Shown in pieces: positions 7,250 to 15,757 of a stretch of 64,000 nucleotides of DNA (positions within the stretch are counted from its first letter, which is position 1; each line of letters begins with the position of its first letter). This DNA comes from Comamonas composti DSM 21721. GTDB taxonomy: Bacteria > Pseudomonadota > Gammaproteobacteria > Burkholderiales > Burkholderiaceae_C. A program made the position numbers and the translations under genes. Where the stretch lies: NCBI RefSeq assembly GCF_000429845.1, contig NZ_AUCQ01000006.1, positions 248,001 to 312,000 on the forward strand, given 5' to 3'. The notes below the pieces were generated by a model. It saw nothing but the letters and a program-made list of their open reading frames with translations. It was not told where the DNA came from and did not search any database.

Positions 7250-8488
7250 ATGACAGCACTGCCTTCGTCCACCTCCCCCAACGCCCCAGCAATCGCGGCC
7301 CCGGCCAGCCAATGGCTGCTGGCTCTGAGTCTGCTGCTCATCGCCCTCAACCTGCGTCCGGTCTTCGGCAGTCTGTCCGTGGTGCTGCCCGAGGTCATGC
7401 GCGATACCGGCCTGTCCTCCAGCGGCGCCAGTTGGCTGACCACCTTGCCGATTCTGTGCCTGGGCCTGTTTTGCGTGCCCACGCCAGCGCTGGCGCGCCG
7501 CTTCGGCATGGAGCGCGTGCTGCTGGCCGCGCTGACGCTGATCGCCACGGGCACACTGCTGCGTGCTGCAGGCAGCCTGCCCATGCTGTTTGCCTCGGCC
7601 GTGCTCGCGGGTGCCGGCATCGCCATGAGCAATGTGCTGCTGCCCACGCTGATCAAGCGCAGCTTTGCCAGGCAGACTGCGCTCATGATGGGTCTCTACA
7701 CCCTGGCCCTGTGCGCCGGCGCCTCGGCGGCGACCGCTCTCACCGTGCCCATGGAAATGCACTGGTTCGACGGCGCCTGGCCTTATGCGCTGGCCTTCTG
7801 GGCTTTGCCCGCGGTTGTGGCCTGGCTGGTCTGGGTGCCCCAGGCCGCGCGCCCCCCGGCCCAGCCCCAGGATGCAGGCAGCCCCAGGGCAGGTTTGCTG
7901 CGCAATGCCCTGGCCTGGCAGGTCACGCTGTTCATGGGCCTGCAATCGGCGCTGGCGTACATGGTCATGGGCTGGCTCGCCCCCATACTGCGCGAACGCG
8001 GCATCGACAGTGCCACGGCCGGCTATCTGGTGGCCATCTCGATTCTCATGCAGCTCGTGGCCAGCCTGTTCACCCCGCCGCTGGCCGCACGCCTGCGCGG
8101 GCAGAGCGGCCTGGCCCTGGGTCTTCTGAGCATGACCCTGGCCTCCTTTCTGGGTCTGCTGTGGGGGCCTGTCAGCGACCTGCTGTGGCTCTGGGCCGTG
8201 GTGCTCGGCCTGGGCCAGGGCGGCACATTTGCGCTGGCGCTCAGCATCATCGTGATGCGCAGCGGCAACGCCCAGATCACGGCCCAGCTTTCGGCCATGG
8301 CCCAGGGCTGGGGCTATACGCTGGCAGCGTTCGGCCCTCTGCTCGTAGGCATGCTGCGCGGCATCACGGGCAGCTACCTACCCACGGCCTGGCTGGTGAT
8401 TGCGCTGAGCCTGGGTGCAGCCGTTGCGGGTTGGGGTGCGGGCCGCAATCTGCTGATCCAGCCCGATGCCGACCGGGACAAGACATGA
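7250..8488 (+). CDS. MFS transporter, CynX/NimT type
   Basis: A membrane protein of about 412 residues with around 12 hydrophobic segments and the CynX/NimT/YeaN-like opening (LIALNLRPVFGSLSVVLPEV) typical of cyanate or 2-nitroimidazole transporter relatives. Substrate cannot be told. The start at 7250 (MTALPSSTS) is chosen because residues before it are Arg/Pro-rich and unlike a transporter N-terminus; ATG 7229 is possible. It is transcribed alone. Confidence 0.82.
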   Translation: MTALPSSTSPNAPAIAAPASQWLLALSLLLIALNLRPVFGSLSVVLPEVMRDTGLSSSGASWLTTLPILCLGLFCVPTPALARRFGMERVLLAALTLIATGTLLRAAGSLPMLFASAVLAGAGIAMSNVLLPTLIKRSFARQTALMMGLYTLALCAGASAATALTVPMEMHWFDGAWPYALAFWALPAVVAWLVWVPQAARPPAQPQDAGSPRAGLLRNALAWQVTLFMGLQSALAYMVMGWLAPILRERGIDSATAGYLVAISILMQLVASLFTPPLAARLRGQSGLALGLLSMTLASFLGLLWGPVSDLLWLWAVVLGLGQGGTFALALSIIVMRSGNAQITAQLSAMAQGWGYTLAAFGPLLVGMLRGITGSYLPTAWLVIALSLGAAVAGWGAGRNLLIQPDADRDKT

Positions 8489-8514
8489 TCCATGCCTTTT
8501 AGCGCTAATTGAAT

Positions 8515-8600
8515 TCATAGCTGCAAGCGCCTGCCACTCATGGATTTCAAGCACTTTTATGCCTGAGATCTAGGTATGGCAAGCGCTAACAGCTCCTTTT
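8515..8600. repeat. AGCTGC-AGCGC family palindromic repeat
   Basis: A spacer copy of the dispersed palindrome. Its ends are ATAGCTGCAAGCGCC (about 8519-8533) and, inverted, GCAAGCGCTAACAGCT (about 8580-8595), with a non-conserved centre. It abuts the tapT start at 8602. Confidence 0.55.
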
Positions 8601-8601
8601 T

Positions 8602-9255
8602 ATGAATGCACTGCAGCCGACCACACGCCAGCGCTGCCCGCATTGCGCACGTGCCCTGAAGACCTGCATCTGCGCTCTGGCCGTGCCCATTGCGCACTGC
8701 CTGGAGGTGCTGATACTCATGCACCCGCTGGAGGTGCACGAAGCCAAGGGCACGGGCCATTTGCTGCACGCCTGCCTGCCGCACAGCCGCCTGCTGATCG
8801 GCGAGCGCTTTGAGGCCGGCCTGCTGCACCAGGCCCTGCACGCCCCCTGGGAGCCTGGCGCACGGCCGCGCCACAGCCTGTTGCTGTATCCCGAGACCGA
8901 TGTCCAGAACACCAGCCTGGGCCTGATCCAGCCCCCGGCCCTGCCCGCACCCTGGCCGTGCCAGCCCGAAGTGCTGCGCCTGGTCGTGCTCGACGGTACC
9001 TGGCGCAAAAGCCGCAAGATGCTGTTCATCAACCCTGGACTGCAATCCCTGCCGCGCCTGGCCCTGAGCGAGACACCGGCTTCGGCCTATGCGATACGCA
9101 AGGCCCATGCGCCAGGCCAGCTCTCCAGCTTCGAAGCCACGGCCCTGGCCCTGGCCCGATTGCAGGCCTGGCCGCCCGACGCAGCCCCCGTACGCCAGCT
9201 GGCCCAGGTGTTTGCAGCTTTCATCCAGAGCCAGCAGCGCCAGCGCAGCGCATAA
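8602..9255 (+). CDS. tapT: tRNA-uridine aminocarboxypropyltransferase (DTW domain)
   Basis: A 217-residue DTW-domain protein that transfers the 3-amino-3-carboxypropyl group of SAM to uridine 47 of tRNA (acp3U), as E. coli TapT (YfiP) does. The DxTW motif is at 131-134 (DGTW), an SSFEA block near 175-179 corresponds to the STxEA region, and an N-terminal Cys cluster (C12, C15, C22, C24) probably binds zinc. Length is normal. Confidence 0.88.
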   Translation: MNALQPTTRQRCPHCARALKTCICALAVPIAHCLEVLILMHPLEVHEAKGTGHLLHACLPHSRLLIGERFEAGLLHQALHAPWEPGARPRHSLLLYPETDVQNTSLGLIQPPALPAPWPCQPEVLRLVVLDGTWRKSRKMLFINPGLQSLPRLALSETPASAYAIRKAHAPGQLSSFEATALALARLQAWPPDAAPVRQLAQVFAAFIQSQQRQRSA

Positions 9256-9315
9256 CCCCGGCCCGCCCACCCACGCATGATGCAGTGCCATGGCCCAGTG
9301 CCATGGCGCAGTACG

Positions 9316-9588
9316 TAAGAACGTGTTTACGATCTCCTCGGTACCGCGCCAGTGTCTGTGCGGGATGGGATGCAAGGCGCGACACCGCAGCAATAGCCGT
9401 GCTATTGCGAGGATTCGCAACGCTGCAGACCGCCCGCAAAGCCACTGGCCCGAAGGGTTGGAGCGAAATCGGGCTATTTTCTAGCGCTAAAGCTTGCTTG
9501 CACCCCGGTGCAAGCTGCGCCCCATCGCTTTGAACTCATCCCGATTGCGCTCCAACGCGGCAGCGTAGAGATCGTAAACACGTTCTAA
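9316..9588. mobile_element. MITE-like element, full copy A (267 bp plus TAA duplications)
   Basis: The element runs 9319-9585 and is flanked by TAA on both sides (9316-9318, 9586-9588). Its ends are an 18-bp perfect inverted repeat starting GAACGTGTTTACGATCTC. Inside are hairpins GCAATAG-CCGTG-CTATTGC and GCTTGCACC-CC-GGTGCAAGC. It encodes no transposase. Copy B (51970-52236) has the same length and differs at about 14 positions. The 3-bp TNA target resembles that of some IS5-family (IS1031-group) elements, so a non-autonomous derivative of such an IS is likely. Confidence 0.85.
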
Positions 9589-9833
9589 GGCCATGGAGGA
9601 CTGCGCATGCCCATTTGGCCCACCCCACTCCAAGGCATCTCCTACATGCCCCGGGTCCCGTCGACTACGGCCTCCAGCCGCTCATACGCATAACGTAGGA
9701 ACCGAAGCGCATCGCTTCCACATCAAGCACTGACGCCAGCAGAACAGGTAGTCAAGACTATCCATCCGTTTCTGGCTTGACTGTCCACGGCAGCCATCTC
9801 GGTGCTTTCATTCCTCATCAACTGGAGAAAGTA
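9589..9833. other. Spacer between MITE copy A and PRC-barrel gene
   Basis: About 245 bp without a convincing gene. It should contain the promoter of the PRC-barrel gene. No clear operator or terminator was found. Confidence 0.4.
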
Positions 9834-10190
9834 ATGACCACACCCAATACCGTATCTAGCATCATTTCCTCGGAACAGATCAACGGCACCCATGTGTACA
9901 ACCCCAGCGGCGAGAAGCTGGGCACGGTGGAGAGTCTGAAGATCGACCGCCTGTCGGGTCAGGTCCGCTACGCCGTCATGGAGTTTGGCGGCTTCCTGGG
10001 CATAGGCACGGACCGCTATCCCCTGCCCTGGAGCACGCTCAAGTACAGCCCCGACCTGGGCGGCTACGTGGTCTCGCTCAGCAGGGATCAGCTGGAGAAG
10101 GCTCCGCGCTACGACCAGGGTGCCGCCCCCAGCTACAACGATGAGTACGGCCGCCGCGTCAACGACTACTACGGCGTGCCGTACATGTAA
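9834..10190 (+). CDS. PRC-barrel domain protein
   Basis: A 118-residue soluble protein with a PRC-barrel domain over roughly residues 8-80 (SSEQINGTHVYNPSGEKLG, then RYAVMEFGGFLGIGTDRYPLPW). Such stand-alone proteins are common in Burkholderiales and are often stress related, but a function is not established. The tail is rich in Tyr, Asp and Asn. The start is set by GGAGAAAG just upstream of ATG 9834. Confidence 0.85.
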   Translation: MTTPNTVSSIISSEQINGTHVYNPSGEKLGTVESLKIDRLSGQVRYAVMEFGGFLGIGTDRYPLPWSTLKYSPDLGGYVVSLSRDQLEKAPRYDQGAAPSYNDEYGRRVNDYYGVPYM

Positions 10191-10302
10191 GCACGCTCTC
10201 AGTCCATTTCCAAATCAATCGATTACGCCAAGCTCTGGCCGCGCACTTGCAGGCATGCAGCCCGCACAGCTGAAAAGAGTCGTTTGATTTGGCTTTGGGA
10301 GC

Positions 10303-10341
10303 CAACCGTCGGGCAGCTCGTCCTGAGCTGCCCGACGGTTG
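10303..10341. terminator. 17-bp perfect hairpin between convergent genes
   Basis: Arms 10303-10319 and 10325-10341 pair perfectly around the loop GTCCT. It sits between the convergent PRC-barrel and MFS genes, the right place for a bidirectional terminator, but neither strand shows a T run after the stem. Confidence 0.55.
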
Positions 10342-10368
10342 CTCATGCTGCGGGCAAGCCCGCTGCGA

Positions 10369-11793
10369 CTATCTGAGCGCCCGGTGAATCAGCCAGGCCG
10401 CATAGGCAGGCGCCAGGGCAAACAGCCCGAACAGCCAGACCGCCGCGCTTTGCGCACCGGCCACGCCGCCGGGCTGAGTCAGCCCCGCCATGTTAGCCAC
10501 CAGGCCGGCCAGCGCCGCGCCCACGGCCATGCCATAGAGCTGCACCGTGGTGATCGCAGCCGAGGCCATGTCCTCCTGCCCCCTGGGCGCCACCGTGAGC
10601 ACCCGCGTGAGCAGATGCGGCCAGCCCATGCCCACGCCCGCGCCCACACCGCCCAGCGCCAGGGCCAGCAGACCGAGCAGCCAGGCGGGCGACCAGGCCG
10701 CAGCATTCAGAGGGACCAGCACCCCCAGCGCCACCAGGCTGACCGCGCACAGCACGGGGCCTGCGCGCTGCAGCCTCAGTGTCATGACACCGCTGCGGCC
10801 CGAGGACAGCAGCGAGCCCGCGCTCCAGCCCGCAGCCATGGCCGCCGTCAGATAGCCCGCAGCCAGCGGCGACAGCCCATGCAGGGTCTGCAGAAAATAC
10901 GGCACGAAGATCTCGGTGGTCGTGCCCAGCAGCAGCAAGGCCACGCAGGCATAGATGCCGCCCAGGGCCGTGCCCGTATCGGTTGCGCCATCGGGCAGCA
11001 GGCACACGCCGCGCCCGCCCTGGTTGCGCCGGTCCACCGCAATCGCCGCTGCGCCCAGACCCAGCCCCAGGGCCACGCCCAGGCCCTGCCACAGCAGCCG
11101 GGCGGACAGACTTCCCCCGGCCACGGCCAGAACCGAGGCCGCCAGCAAGGCGATCTGCAGCAAGGCCACCTGGGGCGTGTCTTGCTGACGCTCCGTCTTG
11201 CCGCGCAGCTGCCAGATGACCAGAAAGGCCTGCCAGGCCGCGACCGGCAGCAACGCCCAGAACGCCCAGCGCCAATGCCCGGCCTGGGCAAACAGGCCGC
11301 CCACGGCCGGCCCGCACAGCGTGGCCACGCCCCACATGCCCGAGACCAGAGCCACGGCACGCGGCCACAGGCGGGGAGCAAAGACCACGCGGATCAGCGC
11401 ATAGCTGAGTGCGGCCAGCATGCCGCCGCCCAGGCCTTGCACGCTGCGGCCGGCCAGCAGCCAGGCCATGAAGGGCGCGCTCGCGCAGGCCGCCGAGCCC
11501 AGCACGAACAAGGCCAGGGCCAGCAGATAGGCGCCGCGCGGCCCGAGTGCCGCCAGAACGCGCACGGACAGCGCCGCGCCGATGATGGAGGCGACGACGA
11601 ACAGCGTGGTACTCCAGGCATACCAGTCAAGGCCGCCGATGTCGGCCACCACCGAAGGCAGGACCGTGGTCACGATATGTACATTGATGGCGTGCAAGGC
11701 CACGCCCCCCGTCAAGGCCAGGGCCAGCCAGCCGTTGCGGCCGCTGAACAGCTGGCCCCAGGAAGCCGTGGTGTCGGAAGAAGAGGAAGTCAT
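10369..11793 (-). CDS. MFS multidrug-type exporter (DHA family)
   Basis: A 474-residue membrane protein with many hydrophobic helices. Motifs include a conserved early VTTVLPSVVADIGG, a motif-A-like GPRGAYL loop near residue 85 and an antiporter-like GPAVGG segment. It resembles drug:proton antiporters of the DHA group. It is divergent from the Cys-rich regulator at 11865 across only 71 bp, so that regulator probably controls it. Substrate unknown. Confidence 0.82.
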   Translation of the reverse strand: MTSSSSDTTASWGQLFSGRNGWLALALTGGVALHAINVHIVTTVLPSVVADIGGLDWYAWSTTLFVVASIIGAALSVRVLAALGPRGAYLLALALFVLGSAACASAPFMAWLLAGRSVQGLGGGMLAALSYALIRVVFAPRLWPRAVALVSGMWGVATLCGPAVGGLFAQAGHWRWAFWALLPVAAWQAFLVIWQLRGKTERQQDTPQVALLQIALLAASVLAVAGGSLSARLLWQGLGVALGLGLGAAAIAVDRRNQGGRGVCLLPDGATDTGTALGGIYACVALLLLGTTTEIFVPYFLQTLHGLSPLAAGYLTAAMAAGWSAGSLLSSGRSGVMTLRLQRAGPVLCAVSLVALGVLVPLNAAAWSPAWLLGLLALALGGVGAGVGMGWPHLLTRVLTVAPRGQEDMASAAITTVQLYGMAVGAALAGLVANMAGLTQPGGVAGAQSAAVWLFGLFALAPAYAAWLIHRALR

Positions 11794-11864
11794 GGGGAAT
11801 CGATAGCCAGAAAAGGCACCAAGGCCTATTATCCAAGTAGTTTCTTGTATATTATGAACACATC

Positions 11865-12527
11865 ATGAATTACACAAGAGAAAACTTGGAGAATTCAGAC
11901 ACCCCCACTGCCGACCGTCTGCTGCAGCGCCTCAAGACCCAGGGCCCCACCACTACGGCCGAGATGGCTCAGGCCCTGGGCCTGACTGTCGAGGCCACAC
12001 GCCAGCAGATACAAAAGCTCGTGGCCCAGGGCTGGCTGGCCGGCGAGCTTCAGGCCTCGGCCACGGCAGGCCGGCCGCGCCAGCGCTGGTTTCTCACATC
12101 TGCCGGCCACCAGCGCTTTCCCGATGCCCATGCCCAGCTCAGCGTGCAGCTGATCCAGCAGGTGCGCCAGGTGTTTGGCGAGCCGGGGCTGGAGCAGCTC
12201 ATCGCCCGGCGCGAAGCCGAGATGCTGGACAGCTACCGCCAGCGCTGCCATGCCAGATCCCTGGGCCGGCGCCTGGAGCAACTGGCTGCTGTGCGCACCG
12301 AGGAAGGCTATATGGCGCGGCTGGAAGCCGATGGCAGAAGCTGGCTGCTCATAGAGGACCACTGCCCGATCTGCGCTGCGGCCCAGGCCTGCCAGAATTT
12401 TTGCCGCTCGGAGTTGCAGATCTTCCAGGCCATTGCAGGCCCCGGGGCCCGGGTGCAGCGCGAGCAGCATTTGCTTGCCGACGGCTCGCGCTGCGTCTAT
12501 CGCATCGAGCCCATGACCCAGGCATGA
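11865..12527 (+). CDS. Winged-helix regulator with Cys cluster (COG2345/SufR-like)
   Basis: A 220-residue regulator. Residues 15-80 form a winged helix-turn-helix (TTAEMAQALGLTVEATRQQIQ as recognition region). The C-terminal half carries C167, C170, C176, C180 and C210, similar to the region where SufR-type COG2345 proteins bind an Fe-S cluster, so redox or iron sensing is plausible. It is divergent from the MFS exporter, the likely target. The short AT-rich spacer contains both promoters. Confidence 0.78.
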   Translation: MNYTRENLENSDTPTADRLLQRLKTQGPTTTAEMAQALGLTVEATRQQIQKLVAQGWLAGELQASATAGRPRQRWFLTSAGHQRFPDAHAQLSVQLIQQVRQVFGEPGLEQLIARREAEMLDSYRQRCHARSLGRRLEQLAAVRTEEGYMARLEADGRSWLLIEDHCPICAAAQACQNFCRSELQIFQAIAGPGARVQREQHLLADGSRCVYRIEPMTQA

Positions 12528-12533
12528 GCGGAC

Positions 12534-13166
12534 TCACCCCGACGCTGGCTCCAGACTGGCCGACAGCCAGCCGCGCAGGCTGTTGATGAAAGCCCAGGCC
12601 TGTACACGCCGCACATCCTGCAGCAGCACGACCTGCTCCTGCAGCCGCCCCTGCTCCAGCGCCAGGGCCCGCCCCACGCCGGGCAGCAGGCCGCAGGCCA
12701 GCGGCGGCGTGACCCAGCGGCCATCGAGATGCATGGCGAGGTTGCCACGCGTGGCTTCGGTGATCTCGCCATCCTCGTTGTAGAGCACGCTGTCGAAAAT
12801 ACCGGCCTGCGTGGGAGCAAACACTTCGTAATGTCCGCGCCGCGAGGTCTTGAACGCCACCCAGGGCCCGCGCGCCACGGCATTCTCCATGGGCCTGGCC
12901 GCCAACTCCAGGCGCACCGGCGCCGGCGTGGGCGGCAAGACCACAGCCTGGGTGTGCACCAGGCCTGCGCCATCCAGCGCCAGGCGCACGCGCCAGTCGC
13001 CATGCGCATGGGCCTGGCCCAGCGCCTGCAGCGCCCGTGCCAGGGCCTCCCCGGGCCAGGGCCGGGAAAAGTGCAGGGCCGCAGCCTGCATGCGCGCCAG
13101 ATGGCGGTCGAGGTTGAGGAAAGCGCCGCTGCGCAACGCCAGGGTTTCGATAATTTCAAAGTCCAT
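12534..13166 (-). CDS. pabC: Aminodeoxychorismate lyase-like class IV PLP enzyme
   Basis: A 210-residue class IV aminotransferase-fold protein. PabC releases pyruvate from 4-amino-4-deoxychorismate to give p-aminobenzoate for folate. The likely PLP lysine is in VAFKTSRRGHYE, and the phosphate-binding block EITEATRGNL follows. It follows pabB with no gap: an in-frame GTG at 13172 directly after the pabB stop could also start it, but ATG 13166 is preferred. Confidence 0.85.
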   Translation of the reverse strand: MDFEIIETLALRSGAFLNLDRHLARMQAAALHFSRPWPGEALARALQALGQAHAHGDWRVRLALDGAGLVHTQAVVLPPTPAPVRLELAARPMENAVARGPWVAFKTSRRGHYEVFAPTQAGIFDSVLYNEDGEITEATRGNLAMHLDGRWVTPPLACGLLPGVGRALALEQGRLQEQVVLLQDVRRVQAWAFINSLRGWLSASLEPASG

Positions 13167-13172
13167 GGGCAC

Positions 13173-14327
13173 TCATACCTTGGAGAGAAAGGCGCGCTTG
13201 TGCTGCCACTCCAGCCACTCCGCATCGGCACCGGACCCCGAGGTGATGCCGCTGCCGATGCCGCAGCGCACGACAGCGCCCTCGACCTGGGCCGTGCGTA
13301 TGGGCACATTGAAGGTGGCATGCAGGCGGCCGGGCTCCGCGCCGGGCCGCACCAGGCCCAGGGCGCCGCAGTACACGCCGCGCGGCCCGGATTCGAGCTC
13401 GCGTATGAGCTTCATGGCCTGCAGCTTGGGAGCACCCGTGATCGAGCCACAGGGAAACAAGGCCTGAAAGACATCGGCCAGGCGGGTGCCGGCGCGCGTC
13501 CTCGCCTCCACATCGGAAGTCATCTGCCATACCGCAGGCAAGGCTTCGGCATGGAACAGGCGGGGCACCTTCACGCTATGGGGCTCGGCAATGCGCGAAA
13601 CATCGTTGCGCAACAGGTCCACGATCATCACGTTCTCGGCCCTCTCCTTGGGAGAGGCCAGCATGGCCTGCAGGCTCGCCTGGTCCTGCGCAGGCGTTGC
13701 GCCGCGCGCGGCCGTGCCCTTCATGGGCCGCGTGAGCAACCGGTGCCCATCCCAGTCGAAGAACAGCTCGGGCGAGGCCGACAGCATCTGCTCCTCGCCA
13801 CTGTCCACGCAGGCCAGATAGCCCGAGGGCTGGGCCGCGCGCATGGCCGCGAACAAGGCCAGGTTCTGCTGCGGCGACGGTGCATGCAGCAGGCCCTGGA
13901 ACTGGGCGGTGTAGTTGATCTGGTAGCAGTCTCCGGCCGCGATCGCTTCCTGGATGCGTGCAATCGCCGCATCGAACGCCGGACGCTCCAGCCCCGGCTG
14001 CCATTGAACCAGAGGATGCGCGCAAACCGGCAGCGTCGCAGGCCAGTCGCCTGGCCCCTCGAACAGCGCAAACCAGGCCAGCGGCTTGCCGGGCGCAGTC
14101 GCATGCACGGCCTGGGCATAGACGGGATCGAAGGCTGCAGCCGCTTCGTAGCGCAGCCAGCCCAGACACCACAGGCCGGATTCGGCAGCCTGCTGCACCT
14201 CATGCAGCAGCGGCACCACCTGGCTCAGCCCATGCGCGGCGAGCACGCGCAGCGGGCGGGCAAAGGCATGGCGCATCCTGGGTGCCAGGGCATGGCGCGG
14301 ATCGGGAAAATCGACGAGAAAATTCAC
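13173..14327 (-). CDS. pabB: Aminodeoxychorismate synthase component I
   Basis: A 384-residue chorismate-binding enzyme that makes aminodeoxychorismate for p-aminobenzoate and folate. The hallmark PMKGT (residues 201-205, K203) corresponds to the PIKGT lysine that separates PabB from anthranilate synthase. VDLLRND and CGSITGAPK complete the active site. Translation appears to begin at a GTG (14327-14325); a dispersed palindrome lies immediately upstream and no clear Shine-Dalgarno is visible, so expression may be low. It is a two-gene unit with pabC. Confidence 0.9.
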   Translation of the reverse strand: MNFLVDFPDPRHALAPRMRHAFARPLRVLAAHGLSQVVPLLHEVQQAAESGLWCLGWLRYEAAAAFDPVYAQAVHATAPGKPLAWFALFEGPGDWPATLPVCAHPLVQWQPGLERPAFDAAIARIQEAIAAGDCYQINYTAQFQGLLHAPSPQQNLALFAAMRAAQPSGYLACVDSGEEQMLSASPELFFDWDGHRLLTRPMKGTAARGATPAQDQASLQAMLASPKERAENVMIVDLLRNDVSRIAEPHSVKVPRLFHAEALPAVWQMTSDVEARTRAGTRLADVFQALFPCGSITGAPKLQAMKLIRELESGPRGVYCGALGLVRPGAEPGRLHATFNVPIRTAQVEGAVVRCGIGSGITSGSGADAEWLEWQHKRAFLSKV

Positions 14328-14328
14328 A

Positions 14329-14373
14329 AAAATAGCTTGCAGCGCTTCAACAACATGCGCAGCAAGCTATTTT
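14329..14373. repeat. Palindromic repeat abutting the pabB start
   Basis: A 12-bp perfect inverted repeat (AAAATAGCTTGC at 14329-14340 and its complement at 14362-14373) surrounds an AGCGC-containing centre. It belongs to the dispersed AGCTGC-AGCGC family and occupies the leader of pabB. Confidence 0.6.
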
Positions 14374-14427
14374 ATAGATAGCAAAAAAGGCCGACCCAAT
14401 GTCCGCGAGCAGGCCTGTGTCTTTTGC

Positions 14428-14733
14428 TTACTCTCCGGCCACAGGGCCTTGCGACTGCAGCTTGGCCACGGCTTCACGATAGGCCGGGCCCTGGCGCAGT
14501 TGCTGGTAGCGCTCCAGACTTTGCTGGTAGGCAGGCGAGTCCACGATCTCGGGCACGGCCGAGGCCGAAGGCAGATAGGTCATGCCGGCGCGATGCCACA
14601 TCTCCAGATCGGCCTGCACTTCGGCACGGCTCAAACCAGCCTTGCTGACGGTGGAGATTTCGGCCTGCTGGGCCATGGCCGAGCCAGCAACACCCAGGGC
14701 AACAACGGCGAGCACGGAATAAAGAGTACGCAT
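14428..14733 (-). CDS. DUF4148 small secreted protein
   Basis: A 101-residue protein with a signal peptide (MRTLYSVLAVVALGVAGSAMA) followed by the DUF4148 pattern SRAEVQADLEMWHRAGM...YQQSLERYQQLR. This family is abundant in Comamonadaceae and Ralstonia; function unknown, periplasmic location inferred. The ATG at 14733 has GAAAGGA upstream. A second family member is at 61925. Confidence 0.85.
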   Translation of the reverse strand: MRTLYSVLAVVALGVAGSAMAQQAEISTVSKAGLSRAEVQADLEMWHRAGMTYLPSASAVPEIVDSPAYQQSLERYQQLRQGPAYREAVAKLQSQGPVAGE

Positions 14734-14889
14734 ATCCAGTCCTTTCAAGCGGTGAATGCAGGAAGCTGCATCCGACATGGCTCTACTGTGCGCCATGGGC
14801 CCGCCCGCGGTCTGTGCGTTTTCTCACGCCCTACGACAAATATACAGAAACATCAATCCTGGTTTTACGCTCTTGCCAAATCATCGACT

Positions 14890-15663
14890 TCAGCGCGCAT
14901 CCTCAAGCAAGACGCGCAGGCCTTCGACATGGCAGATGCGCAGCTGACGCCCTTCGCGGCGCAGCAGGCCCAGGCGCATGAGGCGCGACATCTCTCGCGC
15001 CACCTCTTCGCGGCTGGTGCCCAGCAGCAAGGCCAGATCGCTTTGCCTGGGCGCAGGCGACAGCAGGGCCTGCCCCTCGCTGACGCCTGCGCGCTCCGCC
15101 AGCAGCAGCAGGCGCGCATGCAGTCGGCTGCGCACGCTCAGGGTTCCAAGATCCACCACGCGCTGCGCCAGCGTGGTCGCCAGATTGCTGAGGCGGTTGA
15201 TGAAGGAGCGCAGCACCGAGGGCTCGTTCATGAGCAGCTTTTCCACGTCCTCATGCGAGAGCGAGGCCACGAGGCTGGACTCGCTGGCCTCGACGACCAG
15301 GGACATGTTCAAGGCCTCGCACTCCGCAGGCAGGCCGCCGAAGAAGCGTCCCGGCTCGATCTCGCCCAACATCAGCCCCCTGCCGCTGGCGGTGTACGAG
15401 ATCACGCGCAGGCCGCCGCTGATCAGCATGTACAGGCGCTGATCCTGCCACGGGCCCTGCACGGTCTGCAAAGCATTGAGCTGCTGCCAGTTGCACTGCT
15501 CGGCCAGCTCGGCCAGGCGCTGATCGGACAGGGATTGCAGTATGACAACCTGTCTCAGCCCTTGCCAGGCAACCGGTTGATCGTGCAAGCCCGCGGTGTG
15601 GGCGTAAGAGTTCACAGAATCATCGTCCAGGACTTGGCGCAATAACGGGGCGGCAATGGGCAC
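14890..15663 (-). CDS. Crp/Fnr family transcriptional regulator
   Basis: A cyclic-nucleotide-type sensor domain (about residues 25-140) followed by a Crp-type helix-turn-helix (RQSDLALLLGTSREEVAREMSRL). It lacks the four Fnr cysteines. The start is uncertain: no good ATG exists; GTG 15663 gives 257 residues, while the open frame extends to 15786, overlapping the next gene. Target genes are not evident. Confidence 0.8.
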   Translation of the reverse strand: MPIAAPLLRQVLDDDSVNSYAHTAGLHDQPVAWQGLRQVVILQSLSDQRLAELAEQCNWQQLNALQTVQGPWQDQRLYMLISGGLRVISYTASGRGLMLGEIEPGRFFGGLPAECEALNMSLVVEASESSLVASLSHEDVEKLLMNEPSVLRSFINRLSNLATTLAQRVVDLGTLSVRSRLHARLLLLAERAGVSEGQALLSPAPRQSDLALLLGTSREEVAREMSRLMRLGLLRREGRQLRICHVEGLRVLLEDAR

Positions 15664-15757
15664 AGAGCCGGTCTCGGCACATGGTAGCAAGTCTCGCCAG
15701 CCCGCGCTCTGCGGCGCAAACCGCCCTGGAACCGGCCATGGAGCCTGCTTGCGCTCC

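Noticed and set aside
8958..9533. Open frame running from tapT into MITE copy A
   Set aside because: It is antiframe to tapT and its second half is just the translated repeat; the same peptide appears in the unrelated frame at 51348-52079 over copy B.
12534..13166. pabC as an inactive enzyme lacking the PLP lysine
   Set aside because: A Lys in VAFKTSRRGHYE fits the catalytic position of aminodeoxychorismate lyases, so there is no reason to call it inactive.
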